A stretch of DNA of 18,794 nucleotides from Nitrososphaerota archaeon (GCA_022564385.1 JADFLN010000019.1:1-18794), one strand, 5' to 3'; counted from the stretch's first letter, positions 6,465 to 12,063 are shown. The notes: generated by a model from the sequence alone, not told the origin. Made by a program: numbers and translations.

Positions 6465-6611
6465 TCATCCCACATTATTTTTATGACCAACATCTCCACA
6501 AGCCATACATGGAGTTTTGTCTCCATAAGTTATATGGTTTTCAGCATCAGGTACATAAAGCTCATATATTTCTGAGCAAACTAGACATTGATATTTTTTT
6601 AATTGAGGCAT
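6465..6611 (-). CDS. Small zinc-ribbon protein, 48 residues
   Basis: The frame from ATG 6611 contains Cys9-x2-Cys12 (YQCLVCSE) and Cys35-x2-Cys38 (PCMACGD), a complete rubredoxin- or zinc-ribbon-like site with a 22-residue loop carrying YVPDAENHITYGDKTP. This is the best-formed of the miniature zinc proteins here. It lies 32 bases upstream of the next minus-strand minigene, so the series 6611 to 6130 may be transcribed together. A rubredoxin-like iron site is the alternative, but the second half lacks the usual rubredoxin aromatic residues. Confidence 0.66.
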   Translation of the reverse strand: MPQLKKYQCLVCSEIYELYVPDAENHITYGDKTPCMACGDVGHKNNVG

Positions 6612-6773
6612 AATAAAGATAAAATCTTAATACTTTTATAAATTTCTACTAATGATTTAATTTTTTAAAACAATATTGCAATATGTATACAAACGAATAC
6701 TGCAGTATACAAATCAAAGATGTTATAACATAGTTTCACGTAGTAAAATAATGGCCAAGTAATGGAACTATTG

Positions 6774-6977
6774 TCATTGACTTGTCATCATTTTGGTGAC
6801 AGGTAATTCTAAATTGATTGATGTGTTTTCTGTGTGTATTTTTTTTCCATGTATGTTCATTTCAAACATACACTTAGACATTACTGGTTCTATCAATGTT
6901 AATTTGGAATAAAGCCACTCACACGCTGTAACATAATTATCTGAAGAAAATGGCTTATTCCCATTTATGATTAGATT
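6774..6977 (-). pseudogene. 5'-truncated coding frame abutting the right inverted-repeat arm
   Basis: A 67-codon open frame ends at TGA 6776..6774 and reads like protein: NKPFSSDNYVTACEWLYSKL, TLIEPVMSKCMFEMNIHGKK and NTSINLELPVTKMMTSQ. It has no ATG, GTG or TTG before the TTG that starts LIEPVMSKC (about codon 28). Upstream it is closed by the TAG within GGGTTTAGAATCT, that is, by the inner end of the right 36-bp repeat arm. The simplest reading is a gene whose 5' end was lost when the repeat arrived. A 40-residue product from the internal TTG remains possible. The family is unknown. Confidence 0.42.
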
Positions 6978-7008
6978 CTAAACCCTTTCTATGAATTGAC
7001 CAAAATGG
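6973..7008 (-). repeat. Right arm of the 36-bp inverted repeat
   Basis: The reverse complement matches 6079-6114 at 35 of 36 bases (GGG in place of GAG before TTTAGAATCT). It contains the only inverted copy (copy 4) of the AGAGTTTAGAATCT motif. ATAGATTA at 7011-7018 repeats the octamer found at the outer edge of the left arm, here offset by two bases. Confidence 0.85.
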
Positions 7009-7057
7009 AAATAGATTATTCAATAAAAGTAAACAAATTTACAAATATTCAGTGAAA

Positions 7058-7068
7058 ATTTAAATAAA
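7058..7068 (+). promoter_or_regulatory. TATA box of the Lrp/AsnC gene
   Basis: TTTAAATAAA (7059-7068 region) lies 25-35 bases before GTG 7088 and ATG 7094, the correct place for a TBP site driving a leaderless or near-leaderless message. The right inverted-repeat arm ends only 50 bases upstream. Confidence 0.6.
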
Positions 7069-7093
7069 TTTTTCTTAATTATATGATGTGAAG

Positions 7094-7531
7094 ATGGATG
7101 AGACAGATGAAAAGATTCTCAAAAATTTGATGATGGATGCAAGACTATCAGCAAGACAACTTGCATTAAGACTTGGAATGTCAACAGTTACCATACTATC
7201 TAGAATCAAAAAGTTAGAAAAAGAGAGGATCATTCAGGGATACACTACAATTATTGACCATGAAAAACTAGGATACACACTTACTGCAATTATTGAAATT
7301 ATAGCCAAAAATGACAAAATTGAAGATATTGAAGACGCAATATCAAAATTTGAAAATGTGTGTGGAGTTTATGATATTACAGGTTCTACAGATATGATGA
7401 TCATAGTAAAATTCAAGGAGAGAAGTGAATTGAGCAAGTTTGTAAAGGGGTTGGCGTCTATCCCATACGTGGAAAACACTATTACTCATATGGTTCTAAA
7501 TACAGTAAAAGAAGATTTCAGATTAACATAG
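7094..7531 (+). CDS. Lrp/AsnC-family transcriptional regulator
   Basis: A DNA-binding regulator of the feast/famine (Lrp/AsnC) type. The N-terminus MDETDEKILKNLMMDARLSA then QLALRLGMSTVTILSRIKKLEKERII is the family's winged helix-turn-helix. The rest (about 65-145, with YTLTAIIEI, GVYDITGSTDMMIIVKF and VENTITHMVL) is the RAM/ACT-like effector and oligomerisation domain. The length (about 145) is normal. ATG 7094 gives the usual MDxTD start; GTG 7088, two codons earlier, is possible. A membrane J-domain gene follows after 10 bases with a GGTGA ribosome-binding site, so the two form an operon. The effector and target are not readable from sequence. Confidence 0.86.
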   Translation: MDETDEKILKNLMMDARLSARQLALRLGMSTVTILSRIKKLEKERIIQGYTTIIDHEKLGYTLTAIIEIIAKNDKIEDIEDAISKFENVCGVYDITGSTDMMIIVKFKERSELSKFVKGLASIPYVENTITHMVLNTVKEDFRLT

Positions 7532-7541
7532 GTGAGAAAAA

Positions 7542-8096
7542 TTGAAACGATTTAGTATTTTTATAATTTCTATAATTATCATAGGGTTATTACAAATAAC
7601 TTATGCACAAACTGATGAATTAAACATGGAACTAGAAGTTTCGGATGAAGAGAAAATAATACTATTTGGAAGTTTTATAATTGCAATCATTGCAATTGTT
7701 TTATTTTTAACAAAAGATATCATACTTAGAAAAAAGACATCATATGATATGGAAGATCTTGAATCAAAGAAAGACAGAACATACGAAAAGTATCACTCTG
7801 ACTGGGGAGAAGAATATGAAGAAATAGGAAATAGAAAAAATTCAAAAGAAAGCAGAGAGTTTCGTGATGCAGCAAATAATGATGAGCTTCCAAACTACTA
7901 TGAGGCATTAGGAGTTCCAAGAGATGCAACACAAGAAGAGATCAAAAAGAAGTTCAGAGAACGTGCAAAGAAGATCCATCCAGACAAAACAAAAGGAAAT
8001 TCTGAGGAAGCAATGGTAGAATTAAACAAAGCATATGAAATACTTTCAGACAAGGAACGCAGAACAGATTATGACAAATATCTAAAGGTTGACTAG
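7542..8096 (+). CDS. Membrane-anchored J-domain (DnaJ-like) protein
   Basis: A 184-residue protein with an N-terminal signal-like helix (4-22, ending ITYAQ), a second membrane helix (38-57) and a charged linker. A C-terminal J domain (about 118-179) follows, NYYEALGVPRDATQEEIKKK onward, with the HPD motif at 146-148 that stimulates Hsp70 ATPase. It lacks the Gly/Phe, zinc-finger and substrate-binding parts of DnaJ, so it probably recruits DnaK to the membrane face, with the J domain in the cytoplasm. The TTG start at 7542 is chosen because GGTGA (7532-7536) lies at ideal Shine-Dalgarno distance, in contrast to the leaderless genes nearby. It forms an operon with the Lrp gene and its end overlaps the convergent gene by 4 bases. 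Confidence 0.84.
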   Translation: MKRFSIFIISIIIIGLLQITYAQTDELNMELEVSDEEKIILFGSFIIAIIAIVLFLTKDIILRKKTSYDMEDLESKKDRTYEKYHSDWGEEYEEIGNRKNSKESREFRDAANNDELPNYYEALGVPRDATQEEIKKKFRERAKKIHPDKTKGNSEEAMVELNKAYEILSDKERRTDYDKYLKVD

Positions 8097-8497
8097 ACAG
8101 ATTCAAGTTTGATGATTATCATACTAAGCTCAATTGAATTTGGAGTCTGTACACTGTTTGTAAGATTGGTAAAAATTTCAAGATTCAGCACTTTCCCATT
8201 AGATTCGATTTGAGTGGAAATTTTGATATAAGCAAATTGGGTATTTGGACCAAGCATTTTTTTTGTCAATAATGGAATTATAGAAAGATTTTCTATTACT
8301 CCTTTGAACTTGTAGGCAAATTTATCTGAAAAATACACACCACCACGGGTAGTAGGCTCATTAACTGGGATAGGTGAATTTGTTATTGATACACTAGAAA
8401 TTGGAAAAGTATCATCATTTAGGTAAAGTAAATATTTTGGAGAGTTTTTTTCGTTAAAATTAATTAAAATTTTAAGCAAATCTAAATTTAATGACAT
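8093..8497 (-). CDS. Hypothetical protein, 134 residues
   Basis: A soluble protein rich in beta-type hydrophobic alternation (KYLLYLNDDTFPISSVSI, FAYIKISTQIESNGKVLNLEIF, IELSMIIIKLESV), with no cysteines, signal peptide or membrane helix. I do not recognise a family. The start at ATG 8497 is the first in frame. It ends convergently with the J-domain gene (4-base overlap). It lies 70 bases downstream of a pair of miniature zinc-protein genes on the same strand, so it could be co-transcribed with them. Confidence 0.62.
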   Translation of the reverse strand: MSLNLDLLKILINFNEKNSPKYLLYLNDDTFPISSVSITNSPIPVNEPTTRGGVYFSDKFAYKFKGVIENLSIIPLLTKKMLGPNTQFAYIKISTQIESNGKVLNLEIFTNLTNSVQTPNSIELSMIIIKLESV

Positions 8498-8567
8498 CTA
8501 AAATTAGCTAGATCATAATTCTATTGAGTGTTCCGTTAAAAGAAATGACATTCAAGGGCGTTTTATG

Positions 8568-8711
8568 TTAAATTTGGTAAAAATATTTCATATCTCCACA
8601 ATCTCTGCATGTGATGCTTGCTTGATTTTGGTTAACTTGAGCACTTCCACATTCAACGCAAATTCGAATTTTGGAATTTACAAATTTTTGCATGAACATC
8701 AAGATCCTCAT
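8568..8711 (-). CDS. Small zinc-ribbon protein, 47 residues
   Basis: The frame from ATG 8711 (other in-frame ATGs at 8699 and 8693) has Cys18-x2-Cys21 (ICVECGSAQ) and Cys35-x2-Cys38 (TCRDCGDMKYF), a regular zinc ribbon with a 13-residue loop. Its ATG overlaps the TGA of the upstream C2H2 minigene (ATGA), so translation of the two is probably coupled and ATG 8711 is preferred. Just after the stop lies CATAAAACGCCCTTGAATGT, nearly the same as part of the coding region of the minigene at 8943-9023, a sign of past duplication. Confidence 0.66.
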   Translation of the reverse strand: MRILMFMQKFVNSKIRICVECGSAQVNQNQASITCRDCGDMKYFYQI

Positions 8712-8821
8712 TGTATTAGTAGATTTGAGGGATGGTTTGTAATGTCTTTGTGAATATTAGCAATTGATTCGTGTTTGAATGTTAGGTTACATCTAAAGCA
8801 TTTCCACGACTGTGTCATCAT
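8708..8821 (-). CDS. Single C2H2 zinc-finger mini-protein, 37 residues
   Basis: The frame from ATG 8821 (or the adjacent ATG 8818) consists of almost nothing but one finger: Cys8-x2-Cys11-x12-His24-x5-His30, with Phe15 and Ile19 in the hydrophobic-core region. A TATA-like GTTATATTCC on the minus strand lies 25-34 bases upstream, so the message is probably leaderless. It is followed by an ATGA overlap with a zinc-ribbon gene. Together with the 57-residue protein at 4379 it is the second C2H2 finger in this window. Single fingers rarely give sequence-specific DNA binding, so RNA or protein binding is as likely. Confidence 0.64.
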   Translation of the reverse strand: MMTQSWKCFRCNLTFKHESIANIHKDITNHPSNLLIQ

Positions 8822-8910
8822 AATTCAAAGTTAAATTTGGAATATAACCTCCACGTAGAAATCGTCCTACCGACTCATCAGCAAGATCTAAATATTATTT
8901 TTGATGAAAA

Positions 8911-8926
8911 AGAGTTTAGAATCTAA
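8911..8926. repeat. Copy 5 of the AGAGTTTAGAATCTAA motif
   Basis: A perfect copy, 16 bases downstream of the stop of the minigene at 8943-9023. On that strand it reads TTAGATTCTAAACTCTTTTT and ends in a T-run. Confidence 0.6.
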
Positions 8927-8942
8927 GGATTAGTAATCTCGT

Positions 8943-9023
8943 TTACTGTTTTTTACAGATACATTCAGGGCGTTTTAGATGACACTTGTTACAATAATGT
9001 CTTTGTGTTCGAGCTACTGCCAT
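8943..9023 (-). CDS. Cysteine-rich mini-protein, 26 residues
   Basis: The frame from ATG 9023 encodes MAVARTQRHYCNKCHLKRPE and then CICKKQ: Cys11-x2-Cys14-x6-Cys21-x1-Cys23, four cysteines within 13 residues, a compact metal-binding knuckle. A TATA-like CCTTTATCC on the minus strand lies about 20-29 bases upstream, and a 12-base perfect palindrome further up (9084-9095) may be a regulator site. The segment coding HLKRPEC recurs in damaged form at 8548-8565 after another minigene. The basic flanks suggest nucleic-acid binding. The short length limits confidence. Confidence 0.5.
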   Translation of the reverse strand: MAVARTQRHYCNKCHLKRPECICKKQ

Positions 9024-9083
9024 AGTCAAACATTTCGAGTAAGTGGATAAAGGTTTACTGTTTGACTTTGATCCGAGCCGCCC

Positions 9084-9095
9084 AGTTACGTAACT
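9084..9095. promoter_or_regulatory. Perfect 12-base palindrome AGTTACGTAACT
   Basis: Self-complementary over all 12 bases and set in an unusually GC-rich patch (CCGAGCCGCCC just before it). It lies 61-72 bases upstream of the 26-residue minigene's ATG and beyond its TATA box, where an activator site would be. A dimeric regulator such as an Lrp-type protein could bind it; this is inference. Confidence 0.3.
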
Positions 9096-9130
9096 TTGAG
9101 TGATTTTTAGCCTAAATCAAATTCAAAAAA

Positions 9131-9145
9131 AGAGTTAGAATCTAA
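9131..9145. repeat. Copy 6 of the AGAGTTTAGAATCTAA motif (one base deleted)
   Basis: AGAGTTAGAATCTAA preceded by seven A residues, giving a T-run on the minus strand. No clear coding frame lies immediately upstream on that strand; only an 11-codon frame (ATG at about 9224) is present. Confidence 0.5.
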
Positions 9146-9269
9146 ATCTTGTAACATATCACTAAAACAATTTCAAATTAACCAAGTTTAGGAGAATAAA
9201 CTATTTTTTTTTGATTTACTCATGGTAAATAATACCTGTACATAGGATGTGTCAATTAGCATAACTTAG

Positions 9270-9293
9270 AAAAAAGCATAGTCAACTATGCTA
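9270..9293 (-). terminator. Hairpin plus T-run overlapping a stop codon
   Basis: On the minus strand AGCATAG and CTATGCT form a perfect 7-base-pair stem around four loop bases, followed directly by six T residues. The stem's first bases overlap the TAG stop of the gene ending at 9291. It looks like a bacterial-style intrinsic terminator, notable because archaeal terminators are usually T-runs without a hairpin. Confidence 0.6.
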
Positions 9294-9434
9294 TTTTCTT
9301 TTTTGCATACCCCATTTAAGGGCGAATTCTTCTTTGGTCATTTTGATTAAAGATTTACATTTTAGACATCTACGTGTTTTATTGGTCTTAGAATATCTCC
9401 AAAGATGAGCTTCACTTTTTTGATGACAGTTCAT
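9291..9434 (-). CDS. Small basic CxxC protein, 47 residues
   Basis: The frame from ATG 9434 begins MNCHQKSEAHLWRYSKTNKT and continues RRCLKCKSLIKMTKEEF to a Lys-rich end. Cys26-x2-Cys29, with Cys3 and His4, could complete a zinc site. It is strongly basic, suggesting nucleic-acid binding. ATG 9434 is chosen because a TATA-like ACAAATATGG lies about 22-31 bases upstream. Longer versions from ATG 9491 or TTG 9500 (up to 69 residues) are also possible: GGAAGG precedes ATG 9491 and ATTTAAAATTA lies beyond. It ends in a hairpin/T-run terminator and lies downstream of eS31 in the same direction. Confidence 0.55.
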   Translation of the reverse strand: MNCHQKSEAHLWRYSKTNKTRRCLKCKSLIKMTKEEFALKWGMQKRK

Positions 9435-9569
9435 GGTTAACTGTATTTGCACCCATATTTGTACCGACTGTTGATTTAGTATAATTCTCATCCTTCCCAA
9501 AAAATAATTTTAAATCAATGATCATTTAACTCAAATCTCTCTGCAAACTCTGGATTCAACAAAGTCTTA

Positions 9570-9752
9570 CTATTTGAATTCTGTTAATCCACATTTTCCA
9601 CAGGTGTGTCTGTCTTTATGTTCTGACATAAATACACCTTTACCACATCTGGAACAAATTTTTCTGAGTCTTGTTATTTTATCTCCATCTATTTTGAAAT
9701 ATTTGTAAACATTTGGGCTTGAACCTTTTTTACCTTTTTTTTCTACAGGCAT
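9570..9752 (-). CDS. rps27ae: Small-subunit ribosomal protein eS31 (S27ae)
   Basis: A component of the archaeal 30S head. The 60 residues include a basic N-terminus (MPVEKKGKKG), VYKYFKIDGDKITRLRK, and a C4 zinc ribbon with Cys33-x2-Cys36 and Cys51-x2-Cys54 (ICSRCGKGVFMSEHKDRHTC, then GKCG), exactly the archaeal S27ae pattern without the ubiquitin fusion of eukaryotes. Its ATG overlaps the stop of eS24 by one base (TAATG), so the two are translated as a coupled pair, the usual archaeal arrangement. Confidence 0.93.
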   Translation of the reverse strand: MPVEKKGKKGSSPNVYKYFKIDGDKITRLRKICSRCGKGVFMSEHKDRHTCGKCGLTEFK

Positions 9753-10150
9753 TATTCAGATTTTTCCTTTTTAGATTCTTCAGTAGGTTTCTCATCTGCT
9801 TTTACTTCTGTATTTGTTTCCTTAGCCGAAGCTTCTTCTGTTTTTGTTTCCGCTTCTGCCAATTTTGCTTTTGTTTTTTCCAGTCTCGAGAAAATTGTTG
9901 GATTGATGTGTTTTTTTGCTAATTCTTCATCATCATAAACATAGAAAGTTCCTGTTATCATTGGTTTTCCTACCTGATTTTTTAATCCCATTGGAATTAC
10001 AATCTTACCGTCTAGTTTGAATTCTTTAGTAATCATTTCTACTGCTTCAAGTTTTTTGAGTTTACCTCCTAATCCTGCAAAATTACATGTTATCTCTCTT
10101 CTAGATAAGAAATCATTTTTTACGTCTGTGATTGTCTCAATAATGGGCAT
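9752..10150 (-). CDS. rps24e: Small-subunit ribosomal protein eS24 with a charged C-terminal tail
   Basis: Archaeal/eukaryotic 30S protein. The core (residues 1-90) has NDFLSRREITCNF, a helix EAVEMITKEFK, VIPMGLKNQVGKPMITGTFY and VYDDEELAKK, all typical for eS24. A further 40 residues form a low-complexity Ala/Glu/Lys/Thr tail. The frame is open up to 10234, but ATG 10150 is chosen: it gives the normal N-terminus, and TTTATATG (10175-10182, minus strand) sits 25-32 bases upstream as a TATA box for a leaderless message. The extra upstream codons would place the promoter inside the gene. It overlaps eS31 by one base. The divergent DUF309 gene starts at 10233. Confidence 0.9.
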   Translation of the reverse strand: MPIIETITDVKNDFLSRREITCNFAGLGGKLKKLEAVEMITKEFKLDGKIVIPMGLKNQVGKPMITGTFYVYDDEELAKKHINPTIFSRLEKTKAKLAEAETKTEEASAKETNTEVKADEKPTEESKKEKSE

Positions 10151-10174
10151 GTACCCAAAATCCTTTGGATATTT

Positions 10175-10182
10175 CATATAAA
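10175..10182 (-). promoter_or_regulatory. TATA box of the eS24-eS31 operon
   Basis: TTTATATG on the minus strand, 25-32 bases before ATG 10150, which fixes the eS24 start. The region to 10232 is shared with the divergent promoter of the DUF309 gene. Confidence 0.6.
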
Positions 10183-10232
10183 CCTTAGTTGTAATTAGAA
10201 AAGAAATTAAAGAATTCCTGTAAACTAATATC

Positions 10233-10793
10233 ATGGAACGCTATATGCTACATTTTAAAAATAAAGGCTATGGTCCTGAACATTCACGCGAGATAATTTA
10301 CAAGGCTAGAGATCTTACATCTGACATGAATGTGTCTGTAAGAGTTGCTAGAATTGCCACAAAATTTGTAGAGTTCGATGTAGGGGTTGAAAAAGAAGAT
10401 CTTGACAAACTTGTTGAAAGGCTATCTCCAATTGGACCTTTAGATAATATTCGACATGTTATAGAAGAAAAGATCGGTAAAGAGCAAGGTATCAAAGATG
10501 GAATTTTCTACTTTAACAATGAAAGATTTTGGGAATGTCATGAGGCATTTGAAGGTGCTTGGAAACAAAGTTTTGGACGAGAAAAAGAAATTATTCAAGG
10601 AATTCTTTTATTTGCTGTTGCATTTGCTCATGCTCAGGAAGATGAACTAAGTATAGGAATTGGAATGCTACGTAGAGTTTTAGAAAAATTAGGTACTTCT
10701 CCTTCCATGTATAATTCAATAGATGTTGATAGAATTAGAAACAAAGCAGTTGAAATGCAACAAGCAAACAACTTGACTATGTTTGAGATTTAA
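10233..10793 (+). CDS. DUF309-family protein, 186 residues
   Basis: Residues 88-150 carry the DUF309 signature: a helix with FNNERFWECHEAFEGAWKQS (94-113, with the conserved W-x-C-H-E and later W) followed by IIQGILLFAVAFAHAQ. The N-terminal 85 residues are a separate basic alpha/beta part without a recognised family (MERYMLHFKNKGYGPEHSRE onward). The biochemical role of DUF309 is unknown. The Cys102-His103-Glu104 triplet could bind metal. The gene is divergent from eS24, with ATTAAAGAA about 20-27 bases before the ATG, and overlaps apgM by 17 bases tail to tail. Confidence 0.8.
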   Translation: MERYMLHFKNKGYGPEHSREIIYKARDLTSDMNVSVRVARIATKFVEFDVGVEKEDLDKLVERLSPIGPLDNIRHVIEEKIGKEQGIKDGIFYFNNERFWECHEAFEGAWKQSFGREKEIIQGILLFAVAFAHAQEDELSIGIGMLRRVLEKLGTSPSMYNSIDVDRIRNKAVEMQQANNLTMFEI

Positions 10794-12063
10794 TTAATTC
10801 TAGAGATTTTAAAACTACTTCTGCACCTTGGAGTAAACCAATACTTCCTTTCTTAGCTTGCTCTTCAGTCATTCGTGTTGTTCCATCCTTTTTAATAAAA
10901 TCACCTGAAACTAAAATAGGTACAGGGTCATCACTATGTCCTTTGTAAATACATGGTGTTGAGTGATCAGCTGAAATGATGATTGCAACTTTACTTGAAT
11001 CTATATTTTCAAGAAGGGTTTTGAAGAACCTCTGATCAATTTCTTCTATGTTTTTCATCTTACCTATTGCATCTCCATCGTGACCAAACTCATCTGGTCC
11101 CTTGAGATGAACATATATTGCATTTTGAGTTTCCATTGCCTTTGCAGCAACTCTTGCTTTTTCTTCATAATCTGTTAATCCACCAGCTTCAAATGCTTTC
11201 ATTTTAAGAACTTCTGAAATTCCAAGTTCAACTGGCATGTCAACTATGCATGAAAATTTCATAGCATATTTTTCATTAATTGGAATAACATTTGGATATT
11301 TGTTACCTGCATCTCTAAGTAAAATACAACTAAGTTGCTTTTTGTTTTGTTCTTGTCGTTTCTTGTTAATCTTACTATCTTTCAAAATACTGATTGATTG
11401 TTCTGAAAACTCATTTACTAAATCTGCCGTGAATTTGGCATCTTCTGTTTCTTCTAGAGGTAGACATTTTTCAATTTTTAGGAAATCTCCAACAGCTTTT
11501 GCTACTCCCATGCCTCCAATATTACTATATGCTGGATCTGTATTGGTAATTTTTGAAGATAATTTTCTAGATTTTACTCTAATTCTAACAGTTACTCTAT
11601 GTCCAATTGTTGGAGAAACCACAACTGATGTATCGGGATCTGAAAATTTGATCTTTTCCTCAATTTCTCTTGCTATCCCATCTGCATCTTCTCTCTCAAT
11701 TTGTCTCCCAGCTCTTCTATCTGTGATTATTCCTTCCTCATTTAATGTAGAATAATTTCCTCTTAGTGCTAAATCTCCGTCTTTAAAATCGATCCCAATC
11801 CCTATACCTTCTATCACCCCTCTTCCAACATAATCTGAATGATCAAATTTGTACCCTAACATGTTGAAAACAGCAATATCTGATTCAGGTGCTATTCCTT
11901 TTCCAACCGAAATTACCTCACCTATTGAACCATTACTGGCAATTTTATCTAAAGTTGGTGTTTTTGCAGCCTCTAGTGGGGTTTTTCCATCCAAATCTGG
12001 ATGTGGAAGATCACCAACTCCATCTAAAAGAACATAAATCAAATGAACATTGGAATTATCCAT
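10777..12063 (-). CDS. apgM: 2,3-bisphosphoglycerate-independent phosphoglycerate mutase, archaeal type
   Basis: Interconverts 3- and 2-phosphoglycerate in gluconeogenesis/glycolysis, in the cytoplasm. The 428 residues show the alkaline-phosphatase-superfamily metal sites: VLLDGVGDLPHP at the N-terminus, ESDIAVFNMLGY with the catalytic Ser, HLKGPDEFGHDGDAIGKMKN, and SADHSTPCIYKGHSDDPVPI near the C-terminus. GRGVIEGIGIGID and GGMGVAKAVGDF are also typical for ApgM. The length is close to the family's roughly 400-430. The start ATG 12063 is preceded by the TATA-like CTTTAAAG about 35-42 bases upstream. Ammonia-oxidising archaea fix carbon and need this step for gluconeogenesis. Confidence 0.93.
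   Translation of the reverse strand: MDNSNVHLIYVLLDGVGDLPHPDLDGKTPLEAAKTPTLDKIASNGSIGEVISVGKGIAPESDIAVFNMLGYKFDHSDYVGRGVIEGIGIGIDFKDGDLALRGNYSTLNEEGIITDRRAGRQIEREDADGIAREIEEKIKFSDPDTSVVVSPTIGHRVTVRIRVKSRKLSSKITNTDPAYSNIGGMGVAKAVGDFLKIEKCLPLEETEDAKFTADLVNEFSEQSISILKDSKINKKRQEQNKKQLSCILLRDAGNKYPNVIPINEKYAMKFSCIVDMPVELGISEVLKMKAFEAGGLTDYEEKARVAAKAMETQNAIYVHLKGPDEFGHDGDAIGKMKNIEEIDQRFFKTLLENIDSSKVAIIISADHSTPCIYKGHSDDPVPILVSGDFIKKDGTTRMTEEQAKKGSIGLLQGAEVVLKSLELIKSQT

Noticed and set aside
8565..8753. Plus-strand 62-codon frame
   Set aside because: It is antisense to the C2H2 and zinc-ribbon minigenes, which have complete metal-binding patterns and coupled start/stop codons. The plus-strand product has no motif.
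5575..9290. CRISPR array made of the recurring AGAGTTTAGAATCT motif
   Set aside because: Copies are irregularly spaced (about 160 to over 1900 bases), one is inverted, coding frames lie between them, and no cas gene is present.
9024..9290. tRNA or other stable RNA in the partly GC-rich gap
   Set aside because: No cloverleaf, CCA-type acceptor pairing or T-loop sequence can be drawn; only the palindrome, a repeat copy and an 11-codon frame are there.
9713..9922. Plus-strand Phe/Cys/Leu-rich frame
   Set aside because: It is the antisense of the Lys/Glu/Ala-rich tail of eS24; the composition is what that reverse complement must give.
9752..10234. Longer eS24 start at 10234
   Set aside because: The additional 28 residues are not eS24-like, and the TATA box would fall inside the gene. 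ATG 10150 gives the family N-terminus at leaderless distance.
11237..11755. Long plus-strand open frame inside the phosphoglycerate mutase gene
   Set aside because: It lies antisense to clear ApgM motifs, and its own translation has no recognisable domain; it is a shadow of the real gene.
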